DNA of 64,000 bases from Acidobacteriota bacterium (lineage in GTDB: Bacteria > Acidobacteriota > Blastocatellia > Pyrinomonadales > Pyrinomonadaceae): positions 558,001-622,000 of the forward strand of contig JAHBSI010000001.1 in assembly GCA_019639195.1 (NCBI GenBank). The letters run 5' to 3'. The notes under the pieces are model-generated. The model worked only from the letters and a program-made list of their open reading frames with translations, was not told the origin of the DNA and searched no databases. This document shows positions 45,409 to 53,989 of the stretch, in pieces (position 1 is the first letter of the stretch; every line of letters begins with the position of its first letter). The translations under genes were made by a program, and so were the position numbers.

Positions 45409-46668
45409 TTAACGCTTCGCTGAAAAAACGATTTCCGGAAAATCGGACGAAGGTCTTTCGAGCATCGGCGAGTCAATGTTTTTCAAGTATTTGTCGAAAA
45501 ACGCCAAAATGTAGCTGCTCATTATTTTCTCCATTCGATCACCAGGAATTTTACCTAGAATTTGGCTTTCGCGGTCGAGCGCGGAAAGAAGGTTGAAGTT
45601 GGAGAAATTTAAATGCTTCGCGCCTTTCACCGTCAGAAAGTAGGCGTTCGACTTGGCCGCCTCGTAGATGTCACGGTTTATTCCTTGGTTTTGCGTTTCG
45701 TTGTTCATAAACATAAACGGACGCTTCAGCCCGCTCGCATAAACGTCGCCGTGCTGAAGTCCGTCCATATTTATTCCGGCGCGGCATCTTTTATCTTTGA
45801 GGCAAACTTCTCCGGCGGTCGCGCCGCCGAACGACATTCCCATCACGCCGATTCTTTTAACGTCGAGCTTACCCGCGAAGATGCTTTTGGTTTTGCCGGC
45901 GTTCATCCGCTCGATTTCGTCCAGCACAAACTGAACGTCATTTACCCAAACACGCAAACGCTCGTTTGCCGGAGAAAGCAAAACAATTTGTCTGGCGTAA
46001 GCGGCTCTTTCAGCAGGGGTTTTTGACTCCATATAGCTTTTCGTCAATTCTCCTGCTTTCGGATTCGGTTGGAACAGCGGCGGTTTTTCGGCGGCAGAAA
46101 CTGCGCGTCCGTCAGGGAAAACATTGAGAATCGTTTCGTAGGTGTGTCCGATAGTGAAAACGACGTAGCCGTGACTCGCCAATTCTTCCATTTGATCGGC
46201 GTTCTGCGCGGCGAAACCCTGATAATAACCGTGCGAAAAGACGATCACCGGAAATCTATCTTTCGCGGCGGCAAGCGGAGCGTCCGCGTAAGAATGTGAG
46301 GAAACGAGAGCCAGAAAGCTTAACGCACCTTTCGGCAAGCGCAAGCTCGCAGCGATGGCTTCGGCGAGTTCTTTAGTTTGGCTGCCGAAAATCGGCTGCG
46401 GTTTAGCATCAGCGGAAACATTCTGTGCCGGATACCAAACGCGAATGTAAAGCTCGCGTTTGTCATCGGCATCGTCAGTCAAAGTTTCGCCACGCGAATT
46501 GTCACCCAAAGAAAACTCCTGCGTTCCGACGCTGTATTTACCGGTTGGTTTCGGGACAACCGGCATAGTCTGGGCAAAAGCGGTTGATGAGATTACCAGC
46601 AACAAGGCGACAAACAATAGACCGGAATGCTTTGCAGACAAAATAATCGTAACGAAATTTTTATACAT
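45409..46668 (-). CDS. Secreted alpha/beta hydrolase (PAF-acetylhydrolase/dienelactone-hydrolase-like), cassette gene
   Basis: A 419-residue exported hydrolase. The ATG at 46668 (GGAG just upstream) gives a signal peptide 'LLFVALLLVISSTAFAQ'; an earlier in-frame start lies inside attC 3 and is unlikely. 'RFPVIVFSHGYYQGFAAQNADQMEELASHGYVV' is the oxyanion region, 'IGVMGMSFGGATAGEVCLKDKRCRAGINMDG' carries the nucleophile Ser, and 'VKGAKHLNFSNF' the catalytic His. The pattern fits PAF-acetylhydrolase isoform II relatives. It is long for a cassette, is flanked on both sides by attC sites of one family, and its stop is followed within 12 bases by attC 2. Confidence 0.85.
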   Translation of the reverse strand: MYKNFVTIILSAKHSGLLFVALLLVISSTAFAQTMPVVPKPTGKYSVGTQEFSLGDNSRGETLTDDADDKRELYIRVWYPAQNVSADAKPQPIFGSQTKELAEAIAASLRLPKGALSFLALVSSHSYADAPLAAAKDRFPVIVFSHGYYQGFAAQNADQMEELASHGYVVFTIGHTYETILNVFPDGRAVSAAEKPPLFQPNPKAGELTKSYMESKTPAERAAYARQIVLLSPANERLRVWVNDVQFVLDEIERMNAGKTKSIFAGKLDVKRIGVMGMSFGGATAGEVCLKDKRCRAGINMDGLQHGDVYASGLKRPFMFMNNETQNQGINRDIYEAAKSNAYFLTVKGAKHLNFSNFNLLSALDRESQILGKIPGDRMEKIMSSYILAFFDKYLKNIDSPMLERPSSDFPEIVFSAKR

Positions 46669-46726
46669 AATCTCCAAAATACTGTTTCCACAAGGATCAA
46701 CAATATATATCCTGGCGAAAGGAGGA

Positions 46727-46839
46727 TGCCGGTCGATTGAGATGCCGTGGGGCGAAACCTCCAACACGCAACTCCCACTTAAAGATGGACAGTTTATGAA
46801 CGTCGCTGTTTCACCTTCACATCCATTGATTTGTTCGAT
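46727..46839 (-). other. attC site 3 (long type, degenerate), close relative of attC 2
   Basis: Shares with attC 2 the blocks around 'GAGATG.CGTGGGG', 'GCGAAACC', 'ACGCAACTCC' and 'CACATCCATTGATT'. The low-coordinate core is eroded (GCCGGTC); the high-coordinate core is GTTCGAT. GCGTAAATTTACGC follows at 46843, matching the hairpin beside attC 2. Only ~30 bases separate it from attC 4, so no gene lies between. Confidence 0.65.
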
Positions 46840-46869
46840 GATGCGTAAATTTACGCTTTTTCAATAATC

Positions 46870-46942
46870 AATCAAGTTTCATATTTACAAGTTCCAGCCC
46901 CAAAGTCTGTGAAGCGGCGTCGGCTTGAATGAATTTTTTGGC
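46870..46942 (-). other. attC site 4 (degenerate aadA-type)
   Basis: The 15-base arm is at 46914-46928; the high-coordinate core has decayed to TTTTGGC where relatives have GTTAGGC, and the other core is not clear. It lies directly after the VOC gene stop. Confidence 0.55.
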
Positions 46943-46951
46943 CGCGGGCGT

Positions 46952-47419
46952 CTAGTCACGAACCGCTGCTTCAATTTCGGCGATGTCGATCTTCTTCTGC
47001 TTCATCATTGCTGCCATTGCCTTGGCCGACACGTCCTTGTCTTCACTCAACGTCAACTCCGTCAGTCTCTTCGGGAAGATCTGCCAGGACACTCCGTAGC
47101 GGTCCTTCAACCAGCCGCAGACGCTTTCCTCACCGCCATCTGCCGTAAGAGCGTTCCAGAGTCGATCGGTCTCGGCTTGATCCGGCGTTTCGACCGAGAT
47201 CGATACTGCTTCAGTCAAGGTGAAATGCGGTCCGGCGTCGAGGATCTGGTAAGGCACACCGCCGAGCGAGAAATCTATTACCGAAAAAGGGCCGTTTCCG
47301 GCATCAGCAGAAAAGGTTCTCTCGACCCGGCTTCCCGGGATCAAAGAGCAATAGAATTCTGCGGCCTCATGACCTCGTCCGTCACGGAACCAGAGACACG
47401 TTCGAATAGAATTGGACAT
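46952..47419 (-). CDS. VOC-superfamily protein (PhnB/3-demethylubiquinone-methyltransferase-like), cassette gene
   Basis: A 155-residue protein of the vicinal-oxygen-chelate fold, PhnB branch: 'TCLWFRDGRGHEAAEFYCSLIPGSRVERTF', 'VIDFSLGGVPYQILDAGPHFTLTEAVSISVET', 'DRLWNALTADGGEESVCGWLKDRYGVSWQIFP'. The C-terminal ~30 residues ('AKAMAAMMKQKKIDIAEIEAA') are typical of the branch. No enzymatic activity is certain. VOC proteins are common integron cassette cargo. GGGAG precedes the ATG, 36 bases inside the GTTAGGT core of attC 5. Confidence 0.88.
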   Translation of the reverse strand: MSNSIRTCLWFRDGRGHEAAEFYCSLIPGSRVERTFSADAGNGPFSVIDFSLGGVPYQILDAGPHFTLTEAVSISVETPDQAETDRLWNALTADGGEESVCGWLKDRYGVSWQIFPKRLTELTLSEDKDVSAKAMAAMMKQKKIDIAEIEAAVRD

Positions 47420-47455
47420 AATGTTACTCCCAAAGTGAGTGCGTCAGTGCTGCCT

Positions 47456-47579
47456 ACCTAACCGTCGGTCATACGTACCACGCGATGTTATGCCGATTAA
47501 CCAAAACGGTCAAGCAACAGGTTAGTAGTCTGGACCAACACTTCGGAGAGGCGGCGTCGGCTTGAATGAATTGTTAGGC
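47456..47579 (-). other. attC site 5
   Basis: ACCTAAC at 47456-47462 and GTTAGGC at 47573-47579 both match the cores perfectly; the 15-base arm is at 47551-47565. The site is 124 bases long, so the loop is larger than in attC 6. Confidence 0.85.
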
Positions 47580-47595
47580 GCTGCGTGCACGTTCA

Positions 47596-48354
47596 TCATT
47601 GCCATGGTGAATTGGTGTTGCCTGATGCCCCAAGTGCATCAGATACAGCGCTTACCCACCGCAGTAACTCATTGGCCTCGTGCGGCACTTGCGTGAACAG
47701 GCTATTCAGGTGGGTCAACTTTGCCGACTCAATTAATCGCTTTTCGTTGCAGATCCACTGGCCTTGCTCGCACAAGACCGCATGCGACTCCTCCATGACA
47801 GCCGTCGCAGCCTGACCTATCGCACCAACAACATTGCCGCGTCGAGCATGGGCACGTGCATAGTCGAGGCTAAATGACCGGCAGAAACGCCAAATAGGAG
47901 GAGCGGCGACACTTAGCTTTTGAGGAAATGCGGCAGCGGGAAGGTTCCCGTGAAGTAGACGACATGAGGCAAGTTCCGCGCTAAGAAGGTAGGTTGGAGC
48001 GCCGGCAAGATATCCCAGTAGCGCATCGCGCTCGAATTCGCCGGCTTCTGCCCTCTCTTTCCAGTGCTCTACTGTATTGAGATCACGCAAAATGACATCA
48101 ATCTTTTCTCCTCCGTGATGCAACCAGGCACCGCCATTCATTAGACGCCCCCAAGAGCCTGGCGGAAATACTTCTCCAAAGGTGGAAAGCGCAGTCAGGT
48201 CTATTGTTCCGCGATAGTAGAGGCCGATATCCCAGTCACTTCCGGCATCATTGACGCTCAGTGCGCGTGAACCACCCAGTGCAACTGCGACTGCCCCCGG
48301 AATGGAGGTCAGAACATTGACAATTTCAACGACAGGTTTCGATAAGTCAGTCAT
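47596..48354 (-). CDS. Nucleotidyltransferase-domain protein, cassette gene
   Basis: A 252-residue protein. 'VAVALGGSRALSVNDAGSDWDIGLYYRG' is a polymerase-beta-type nucleotidyltransferase motif (GGS...DxD) and 'GEKIDVILRDLNTVEHW' supplies the third Asp. The C-terminal half is helical ('AAPPIWRFCRSFSLDYARAHARRGNVVGAIGQAATAVMEESHAVL'), as in kanamycin- or lincosamide-type transferases and in DUF4037-like proteins. Given its cassette location an antibiotic-modifying role is possible, but no specific family member is recognised. A GTG six codons upstream is an alternative start, closer to the core of attC 6. Confidence 0.8.
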   Translation of the reverse strand: MTDLSKPVVEIVNVLTSIPGAVAVALGGSRALSVNDAGSDWDIGLYYRGTIDLTALSTFGEVFPPGSWGRLMNGGAWLHHGGEKIDVILRDLNTVEHWKERAEAGEFERDALLGYLAGAPTYLLSAELASCRLLHGNLPAAAFPQKLSVAAPPIWRFCRSFSLDYARAHARRGNVVGAIGQAATAVMEESHAVLCEQGQWICNEKRLIESAKLTHLNSLFTQVPHEANELLRWVSAVSDALGASGNTNSPWQ

Positions 48355-48378
48355 CGGTTGCACTTCACTCACATGGGC

Positions 48379-48438
48379 GCGTAACGCCTAAGTTAAGCCG
48401 CGCCGCGAAGCGGCGTCGGCTTGAATGAACTGTTAGGC
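48379..48438 (-). other. attC site 6, classic 60-bp element
   Basis: GCGTAAC at 48379-48385 (one mismatch), TTAAGCCGCGCCGC and GCGGCGTCGGCTT arms with GAA at the tip, and GTTAGGC at 48432-48438. It is the clearest site of the array and very like the attC of aadA cassettes. The stop codon of the preceding oxidoreductase gene is inside its core. Confidence 0.92.
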
Positions 48439-49011
48439 GTTGTACCCAAACCTCTTCGCTTTCGATAGCCATGCTTCTTTCCAACTGGCAGGCGAATCCT
48501 TGACCCGACCTACGCGCGTGACTTTGACGGGACTAATACCACAGTAATGCAGGATCGTGCGCTTGATCTGGTTTATGCCGGCATCTCTGTAGAAGATTCG
48601 AAAGTACCAGGGCGGGGTATCCATGGTCGTAATGACATGTGCAGATCTTCCTGTGAGGAACTTGTCCCACCATGGAGATCCCGGGCGGTACTTGAAAGCG
48701 AAGCCCGGCAGGAAGACTCGATCGATGAACCCTTTCATTAATGCCGGCATGCCACCCCACCAAGTAGGGAAAATAACGACAATGTGATCCGCGGATCTGA
48801 TCTCGCTCTGAGCCAAGATCAGATCTTCCTCCAGCGGTTGGATGACTCTATATCCCTCATGCAAGATGGGATCGAAGTTGAGTTCGCTAATAGTCAGCGT
48901 ACTGACCGTATGGCCTGATTCCTCCGCACCTTGTCTGTACGCGTCCGCCAATGCCCCACAGAAGCTCCGCTTCGCGGGATGGCCTTCGATAATGAGAATT
49001 CGCTTAGCCAT
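48433..49011 (-). CDS. Flavodoxin-fold NAD(P)H oxidoreductase (NQO1/MdaB-like), cassette gene
   Basis: A 192-residue FMN/FAD-dependent quinone-reductase-like protein: 'RILIIEGHPAKRSFCGALADAYRQGAEESGHTVSTLTISELNFDPIL' is the family N-terminus, and 'ADHIVVIFPTWWGGMPALMKGFIDRVFLPGFAFKY' the flavin-binding loop. Such enzymes give two-electron reduction of quinones and protect from oxidative stress. The ATG lies ten bases inside the GTTAGGC core of attC 7, and its stop TAA falls in attC 6. Confidence 0.88.
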   Translation of the reverse strand: MAKRILIIEGHPAKRSFCGALADAYRQGAEESGHTVSTLTISELNFDPILHEGYRVIQPLEEDLILAQSEIRSADHIVVIFPTWWGGMPALMKGFIDRVFLPGFAFKYRPGSPWWDKFLTGRSAHVITTMDTPPWYFRIFYRDAGINQIKRTILHYCGISPVKVTRVGRVKDSPASWKEAWLSKAKRFGYNA

Positions 49012-49020
49012 GCATACAAT

Positions 49021-49142
49021 GCCTAACTATTGATTAACTCCATTGTCGGTGAGAATACTATCGATCTGACGTATTATCAAAACAAAGCCATGCCCCGAAA
49101 AACGGAAACTTCTTGATCAAGTTCGACATCGATGCGTTGAAT
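49021..49142 (-). other. attC site 7
   Basis: GCCTAAC at 49021-49027 and GTTGAAT at 49136-49142 both fit the cores and bound 122 bases; the arms pair only weakly by eye, so the call depends on the cores and on position between two cassette genes. Confidence 0.6.
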
Positions 49143-49156
49143 CACGCAAGAGAGCT

Positions 49157-50023
49157 TTACCGCTCCTGCCACGCAAGAGCGGTCTCACTCGCAAAGTCTT
49201 CATAGCGCCGCGGCGGATGTCCGAGCACTGCCGTCAACGTTTCCAAGTCTCCGTCTTCGGCTTCGAAGCCGCGTTCCAAGTAACCTTGGAACATCATGCG
49301 CATGTCAAAGGCCGACCACGCCGGCGAGTGTTGCCGAAATTGTGCCTCGAACCTATCCATGTCCTCACCGGGATATTGAACCGTTCTGCCGAGCAATCCG
49401 CTCCAGATTGACGCCACCTTTGCCCCGCTCAGCACTTCGGGTCCGTTGAGGTTGTAGGTCTTGCCCAGATGCCCCTCGGTTGTCAGCGCGATGGCGGACA
49501 CCTCAGCGATGTCGCGCACGTCCACTGCCGAGACGCCCGGTGTGCCAAGCGGCAGGGGATAGATGCCCGCGCCAAATATCACGTCCTTCAGGGAGGCGTC
49601 GTTCTGGAAGAAGACATTGGGACGAATGATAGTGAAGGGCACGTCAAAAGTTTTGATGGCGTTCTCGATCATGAGTTTGGATGCGAAGTGAGGCACATCC
49701 GGAAAGTGATCTGCCCTGAACACCGAATGGTAAACGACCTGCTTGAGTTTGAGCCTCTTCGCCAACACGTAAGCGATCAGACCCTGCGTTAGCTCATCCG
49801 GTGTCACGGCGTTGAGCAGGTAGAGCTTGTCAACGCCAGCCAGTGCCGCCTGAACGGAGACGGGATCCAATAGATCGCCAATGACCGGCTCCACCTCCTT
49901 CGGCAATTTGCTGGCGGATTCATTGTTGCGAACGAGTGCACGGACATCCGCTCCACGCCTCACGAGTTGTTGGATGACTTGCGAACCGACACTGCCGGTG
50001 CCGCCAATGGCTAGTATTTTCAT
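49157..50023 (-). CDS. NmrA-like NAD(P)-binding oxidoreductase, cassette gene
   Basis: A 288-residue atypical short-chain dehydrogenase. The Rossmann motif is 'MKILAIGGTGSVGSQVIQQLVRRGADVRALVRN' (GxxGxxG), then 'GDLLDPVSVQAALAGVDKLYLLNAV', 'VVYHSVFRADHFPDVPHFASKLMIENAI' and 'YNLNGPEVLSGAKVASI'. The family includes quinone oxidoreductases and NADP sensors. The third oxidoreductase-like gene in the array. Confidence 0.88.
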   Translation of the reverse strand: MKILAIGGTGSVGSQVIQQLVRRGADVRALVRNNESASKLPKEVEPVIGDLLDPVSVQAALAGVDKLYLLNAVTPDELTQGLIAYVLAKRLKLKQVVYHSVFRADHFPDVPHFASKLMIENAIKTFDVPFTIIRPNVFFQNDASLKDVIFGAGIYPLPLGTPGVSAVDVRDIAEVSAIALTTEGHLGKTYNLNGPEVLSGAKVASIWSGLLGRTVQYPGEDMDRFEAQFRQHSPAWSAFDMRMMFQGYLERGFEAEDGDLETLTAVLGHPPRRYEDFASETALAWQER

Positions 50024-50051
50024 GTTTTTGTATTCTTTGTTTGTCGACTTA

Positions 50052-50115
50052 GTTCAAAGTTGAGAGTAGGGCCGCCCGACTCCTGAATTAGGCGGGCCGC
50101 AAATAGGTGTTAGCT
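50052..50115 (-). other. attC site 8 (degenerate)
   Basis: GTTCAAA near 50052 and GTTAGCT at 50109-50115 each have one mismatch to the cores; between them are GC-rich arms (GGGCCGCCC and GGCGGGCC) around TCCTGAATT. It lies 30 bases upstream of the NmrA gene. Confidence 0.5.
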
Positions 50116-50123
50116 TAAATGAA

Positions 50124-50276
50124 TCATAAGATGTCGCACTCACGATCTTCGTTTGCTGTAGATGACGTTGCGGGGACAGTCCTAGTGAGTACAAGCGAAT
50201 CATCCGATAATGTCGGAAGAATTTTGGACAACACCCAGCCATGAGTGCGCAGGTAAACCTTGCCGTTTACGTGCAT
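50124..50276 (-). CDS. Small or broken cassette gene of unknown function
   Basis: A 50-residue frame starting ATG at 50276: 'MHVNGKVYLRTHGWVLSKIL' then 'DDSLVLTRTVPATSSTA'. The same frame is open further upstream to about 50340 without a start, and a neighbouring frame reads 'EQYRRGKLVRKFVPQE', so this may be the remnant of a longer gene with a frameshift. The stretch 50116-50488 contains nothing else recognisable; it would be one cassette between attC 8 and attC 9. Confidence 0.35.
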   Translation of the reverse strand: MHVNGKVYLRTHGWVLSKILPTLSDDSLVLTRTVPATSSTANEDRECDIL

Positions 50277-50488
50277 TGCCCAAGGCCTGGAGCCGTCTCC
50301 TGAGGCACAAACTTGCGTACGAGCTTGCCCCTTCGATACTGCTCAATGTTAAAGTCGCTGTTCTTCAAATGACGACCTGAACTTTTGCCTGACGACAAAA
50401 TTCATTTGGCACCTAGCTATTGATCATACCTTCTGCGGCTGGATGGTATGCCCGGTCAACAAATCTCGTCAAGCAACGAGTACGTGAC

Positions 50489-50558
50489 GTCTAACGATCG
50501 AAACGTCGTGCGGCAAAACCGGTGGCCCGCATTCTAAGTCACTTTATTGTCGTTATCT
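50489..50558 (-). other. attC site 9
   Basis: GTCTAAC at 50489-50495 and GTTATCT at 50552-50558 (one mismatch). TAACGA/TCGTTA form the outer stem and TGCGG/CCGCA the inner stem. It overlaps the 3' end of the zinc-ribbon gene. Confidence 0.65.
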
Positions 50559-51031
50559 CTTTCTTCATACAACAACTCGGTGGTTCGTTCTGTTACGCTC
50601 GGTATCGGTTCACGATACGAGTCGTTGAGAAGCTTTGCCGGCGTTTCATATTCCGGCATCTCTTCCGGCGACTGCAGCCGATTCTTGGCACCCCTCTCTT
50701 TCAGAAAGCGAGCATAATTGAAAAAGAATACTGCTAAAAGTCCGCAAATGACGATCGTTAAAAGTGCAAGCCCGCCAAGGACCTTACCTTGCCGCAGCAT
50801 CATGTCGAAAATTATCATATAAGACAAAGCTCCTACACCGACAACCCCGACACCGATCAGAGCAATAATACCAAGGCGTTCAAGTTTCTCCTTTCGTTTC
50901 TCAAGGCTTTGTTCAAGCTTTGCTGGGATCTGTTCGACAAGCGACTCCGCGGCTTTCTCCAAACTCAAGCCGCAGGAACGACAAAACTTTTGTTGCGTAG
51001 AATTATTGCTTCCGCAATTTGGACAGAACAT
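50534..51031 (-). CDS. Zinc-ribbon membrane protein, probable cassette gene
   Basis: A 165-residue protein. The N-terminus has two CxxC pairs forming a zinc ribbon ('MFCPNCGSNNSTQQKFCRSCGLSLEKA'), followed by a charged helix and two membrane helices at about 54-76 and 85-108, then a polar tail. Such 'zinc-ribbon domain' membrane proteins have no defined function. Its 3' end overlaps attC 9; no clear core precedes its start, so it is either the first cassette or a chromosomal gene at the junction. Confidence 0.75.
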   Translation of the reverse strand: MFCPNCGSNNSTQQKFCRSCGLSLEKAAESLVEQIPAKLEQSLEKRKEKLERLGIIALIGVGVVGVGALSYMIIFDMMLRQGKVLGGLALLTIVICGLLAVFFFNYARFLKERGAKNRLQSPEEMPEYETPAKLLNDSYREPIPSVTERTTELLYEERDNDNKVT

Positions 51032-51467
51032 ATTTACCTCCGAGCCGCAGAAATTGTTAAGTAGGTTACGCTTCGTGTTAAGGCCAAGCTATGAGAATCC
51101 GGCTTTGCTTCTCAAAATCATGCACTACGTCACGGTGGCCACAGGAGGTAGAGAACGATATGGATCACCCGTTCCACTGCACGATAATCTGCCTGTGCGA
51201 ATAGTTTGTCAAGCAGGATTTCTCGCGACGCTGTTTCGAAAAAATGAGCGATAAACGGAAGGTGGCTCAGCAGGTGCGACCTATGGCGATGCTCCCCACC
51301 AAGCAATGCCACGGACGCCAAAAGATGCCGCTATTTTTGAGCGCACGTCTCACCATTCCGTGCGGTAAAAGCGAACGGGTACAAGCCTCGACCACGCATT
51401 ACCCGAATCAAGTTGAATACGATATTCTTTATTTTTGGACTTTTGAACTTAGCTTGCGGGCGAATTT
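51032..51467. other. Junction region without a confident gene
   Basis: 436 bases between the attC array and the deoxyhypusine-synthase-like gene. A 63-codon minus-strand frame (51130-51321) shows no recognisable similarity. This is where an integrase gene or attI would be expected, but no tyrosine-recombinase motif is seen in any frame. Confidence 0.5.
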
Positions 51468-52445
<978 letters not shown>

Positions 52446-52461
52446 CCGCAGACAACTCCCT

Positions 52462-52573
52462 GGACCGCGGACACTCTTGTCCGCATCCGTTACCTGTTTA
52501 GATCACTGAGAAACGATCGACAATGTTGTTCGCGTCGAAGCGACGCTCATGCGGACAGGAGTGTCCGCGGTCC
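52462..52573. repeat. 112-bp terminal-inverted-repeat element, copy 1
   Basis: The first 25 bases (GGACCGCGGACACTC...) and the last 25 are inverted copies with one mismatch. The middle holds a second small palindrome (GTCGAAGCGAC). A second copy lies at 53883, beyond the ATPase gene. No coding capacity. Confidence 0.8.
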
Positions 52574-52656
52574 GTACTCAGCCGCCGTTAATGTTCGCAT
52601 AAATTTTTGTCATATTTATTTAGGTAATTTTCACGTTATGTGTTAAATTCGCATAG

Positions 52657-53832
52657 ATGATTGCGCGTCGTCTAAATACCATTGTCCTCGAGAGATTGCG
52701 GAATAACGCTTCGGTTACGATCCTCGGGCCGAGGCAGGTTGGCAAGACAACGTTGGCGTTTGGAATCGCTGAGACGACGCCGTCGGTCTATCTTGACCTT
52801 GAAAACTCGACTGATCTCAGAAAGGTTGAGGACATCGAGTCATTTTATCGTGAGAACAAAGACCGGCTGGTCATACTGGACGAGGTCCAGCGTTCACCTG
52901 ATCTATTTACTCAGATTCGCGGGCTGATCGATGCCGAACGCCGCAGGGGTAACAGAAACGGGCTCTTCCTGTTTCTTGGTTCCGCATCAAACGATCTGCT
53001 CCGACAGTCCAGCGAGAGTTTGGCCGGTCGCATTTCTTACGTCGAGCTTTTCCCGATCGACACTCTAGAATATCTAAGCAAGTCCGACGAACTGGACAAA
53101 TTGGATCGCCTTTGGGTGCGCGGAGGCTTTCCTGACAGCCTCTTGGCAACTGATGATGAGAACAGCCTGCGTTGGCGGCGAGATTTTATCCGCACGTATC
53201 TCGAACGCGACGTGCCGATGCTTGGGCCGCGCGTGCCGTCAGCGACGCTGGAGCGGCTGTGGATCATGCTCGCTCATTCGCAAGGCACGAATATCAACGC
53301 GTCGAAACTCGCTTCTGCTTTAGATGTTTCGAGCGTGAGCGTCAGCCGTTACATCGATCTGCTGGCCGACCTTCTTTTAGTGAGAAAGCTGCCGCCTTAC
53401 ACGACAAATGTAAAAAAAAGGCTGGTCAGGTCGCCAAAAGTTTTCGTTCGTGACAGCGGTACAACGCACGCTCTGCTGAATATCAAAGACTTTAACGAAC
53501 TGTTGGGTCACCCCGTGGCGGGCAATAGCTGGGAAGGATTCGTGATCGAGAATATTGCCTCGATCTTGCCCTTCGGGGCGCAAGTTTTTTACTATCGCAC
53601 CGCGGGCGGAGCCGAGATCGACTTGCTGATCGAATTCTCCGCGGACGAAGTCTGGGCGATCGAGATCAAACGCAGCTCGTCCGCGAGACTTGGCCGAGGC
53701 TTTTACGAAGCGTGTGATGACATCGGCCCGGCCCGACGATTTTTTGTTCATGCCGGACACGATACTTTTACAAATAGGGAAATTCAGGTCATCAGCCTCT
53801 ACGAACTGATGAATCTGATCGTCTCAAAATAG
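52657..53832 (+). CDS. AAA ATPase with DUF4143 domain
   Basis: A 391-residue cytosolic protein. Walker A is 'GPRQVGKTT' near residue 24, Walker B 'RLVILDEVQRSPDLFTQIRGLID', and sensor 'LFLGSASNDLLRQSSESLAGRI'. The C-terminal DUF4143 domain ('RSPKVFVRDSGTTHALLNI', 'GNSWEGFVIENI', 'FYYRTAGGAEIDLLIEF', 'WAIEIKRSS') has a PD-(D/E)xK nuclease-like core. These proteins are abundant in many bacteria and occur in variable copy number; their role is unknown. The gene is flanked by the two inverted-repeat elements. Confidence 0.9.
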   Translation: MIARRLNTIVLERLRNNASVTILGPRQVGKTTLAFGIAETTPSVYLDLENSTDLRKVEDIESFYRENKDRLVILDEVQRSPDLFTQIRGLIDAERRRGNRNGLFLFLGSASNDLLRQSSESLAGRISYVELFPIDTLEYLSKSDELDKLDRLWVRGGFPDSLLATDDENSLRWRRDFIRTYLERDVPMLGPRVPSATLERLWIMLAHSQGTNINASKLASALDVSSVSVSRYIDLLADLLLVRKLPPYTTNVKKRLVRSPKVFVRDSGTTHALLNIKDFNELLGHPVAGNSWEGFVIENIASILPFGAQVFYYRTAGGAEIDLLIEFSADEVWAIEIKRSSSARLGRGFYEACDDIGPARRFFVHAGHDTFTNREIQVISLYELMNLIVSK

Positions 53833-53882
53833 CCGAAGCCTAAAACTCTCCGCCCAAATTCATCGTCGAAGCGACATCCATG

Positions 53883-53989
53883 TGGACACTCTTGTCCGCA
53901 TCCGTTACCTGTTGTGACCGCCTGAGAAACGATCGACGATGTGGTTCGCGTCGAAGCGACGCTCATGCGGACAGGAGTGTCCGCGGTCC
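53883..53989. repeat. Terminal-inverted-repeat element, copy 2 (left end truncated)
   Basis: Matches copy 1 from GGACACTC to the end with a few differences in the centre, but the first seven or so bases of the left arm are missing. Same orientation as copy 1. Confidence 0.8.

Larger units (their letters stand above)
44688..50558 (-). mobile_element. Integron cassette array without integrase (CALIN)
   Basis: Unrelated short genes, all on the minus strand, are separated by sites with the attC layout: a RYYYAAC core at the low-coordinate end, inverted-repeat arms and a GTTRRRY core at the high-coordinate end. The segment GCGGCGTCGGCTTGA occurs identically at 44733, 46914, 47551 and 48410, always in the same orientation; it is the arm found in aadA-type attC sites of mobile integrons. 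Stop codons fall in or next to the cores (for example at 44756 and 48433), as in real cassettes. Reading on the minus strand, the integrase-proximal end would be near 50.6-51 kb, but no tyrosine recombinase gene is present there. Confidence 0.85.

Noticed and set aside
51030..51090. GTTAAGT/GTTAAGG words considered as a further attC upstream of the zinc-ribbon gene
   Set aside because: No matching RYYYAAC partner at a suitable distance and no paired arms.
51130..51321. 63-codon minus-strand frame near the array end, considered as an integrase remnant
   Set aside because: No tyrosine-recombinase motif (box I/II Arg, His, Tyr) is present and no ribosome site is clear.
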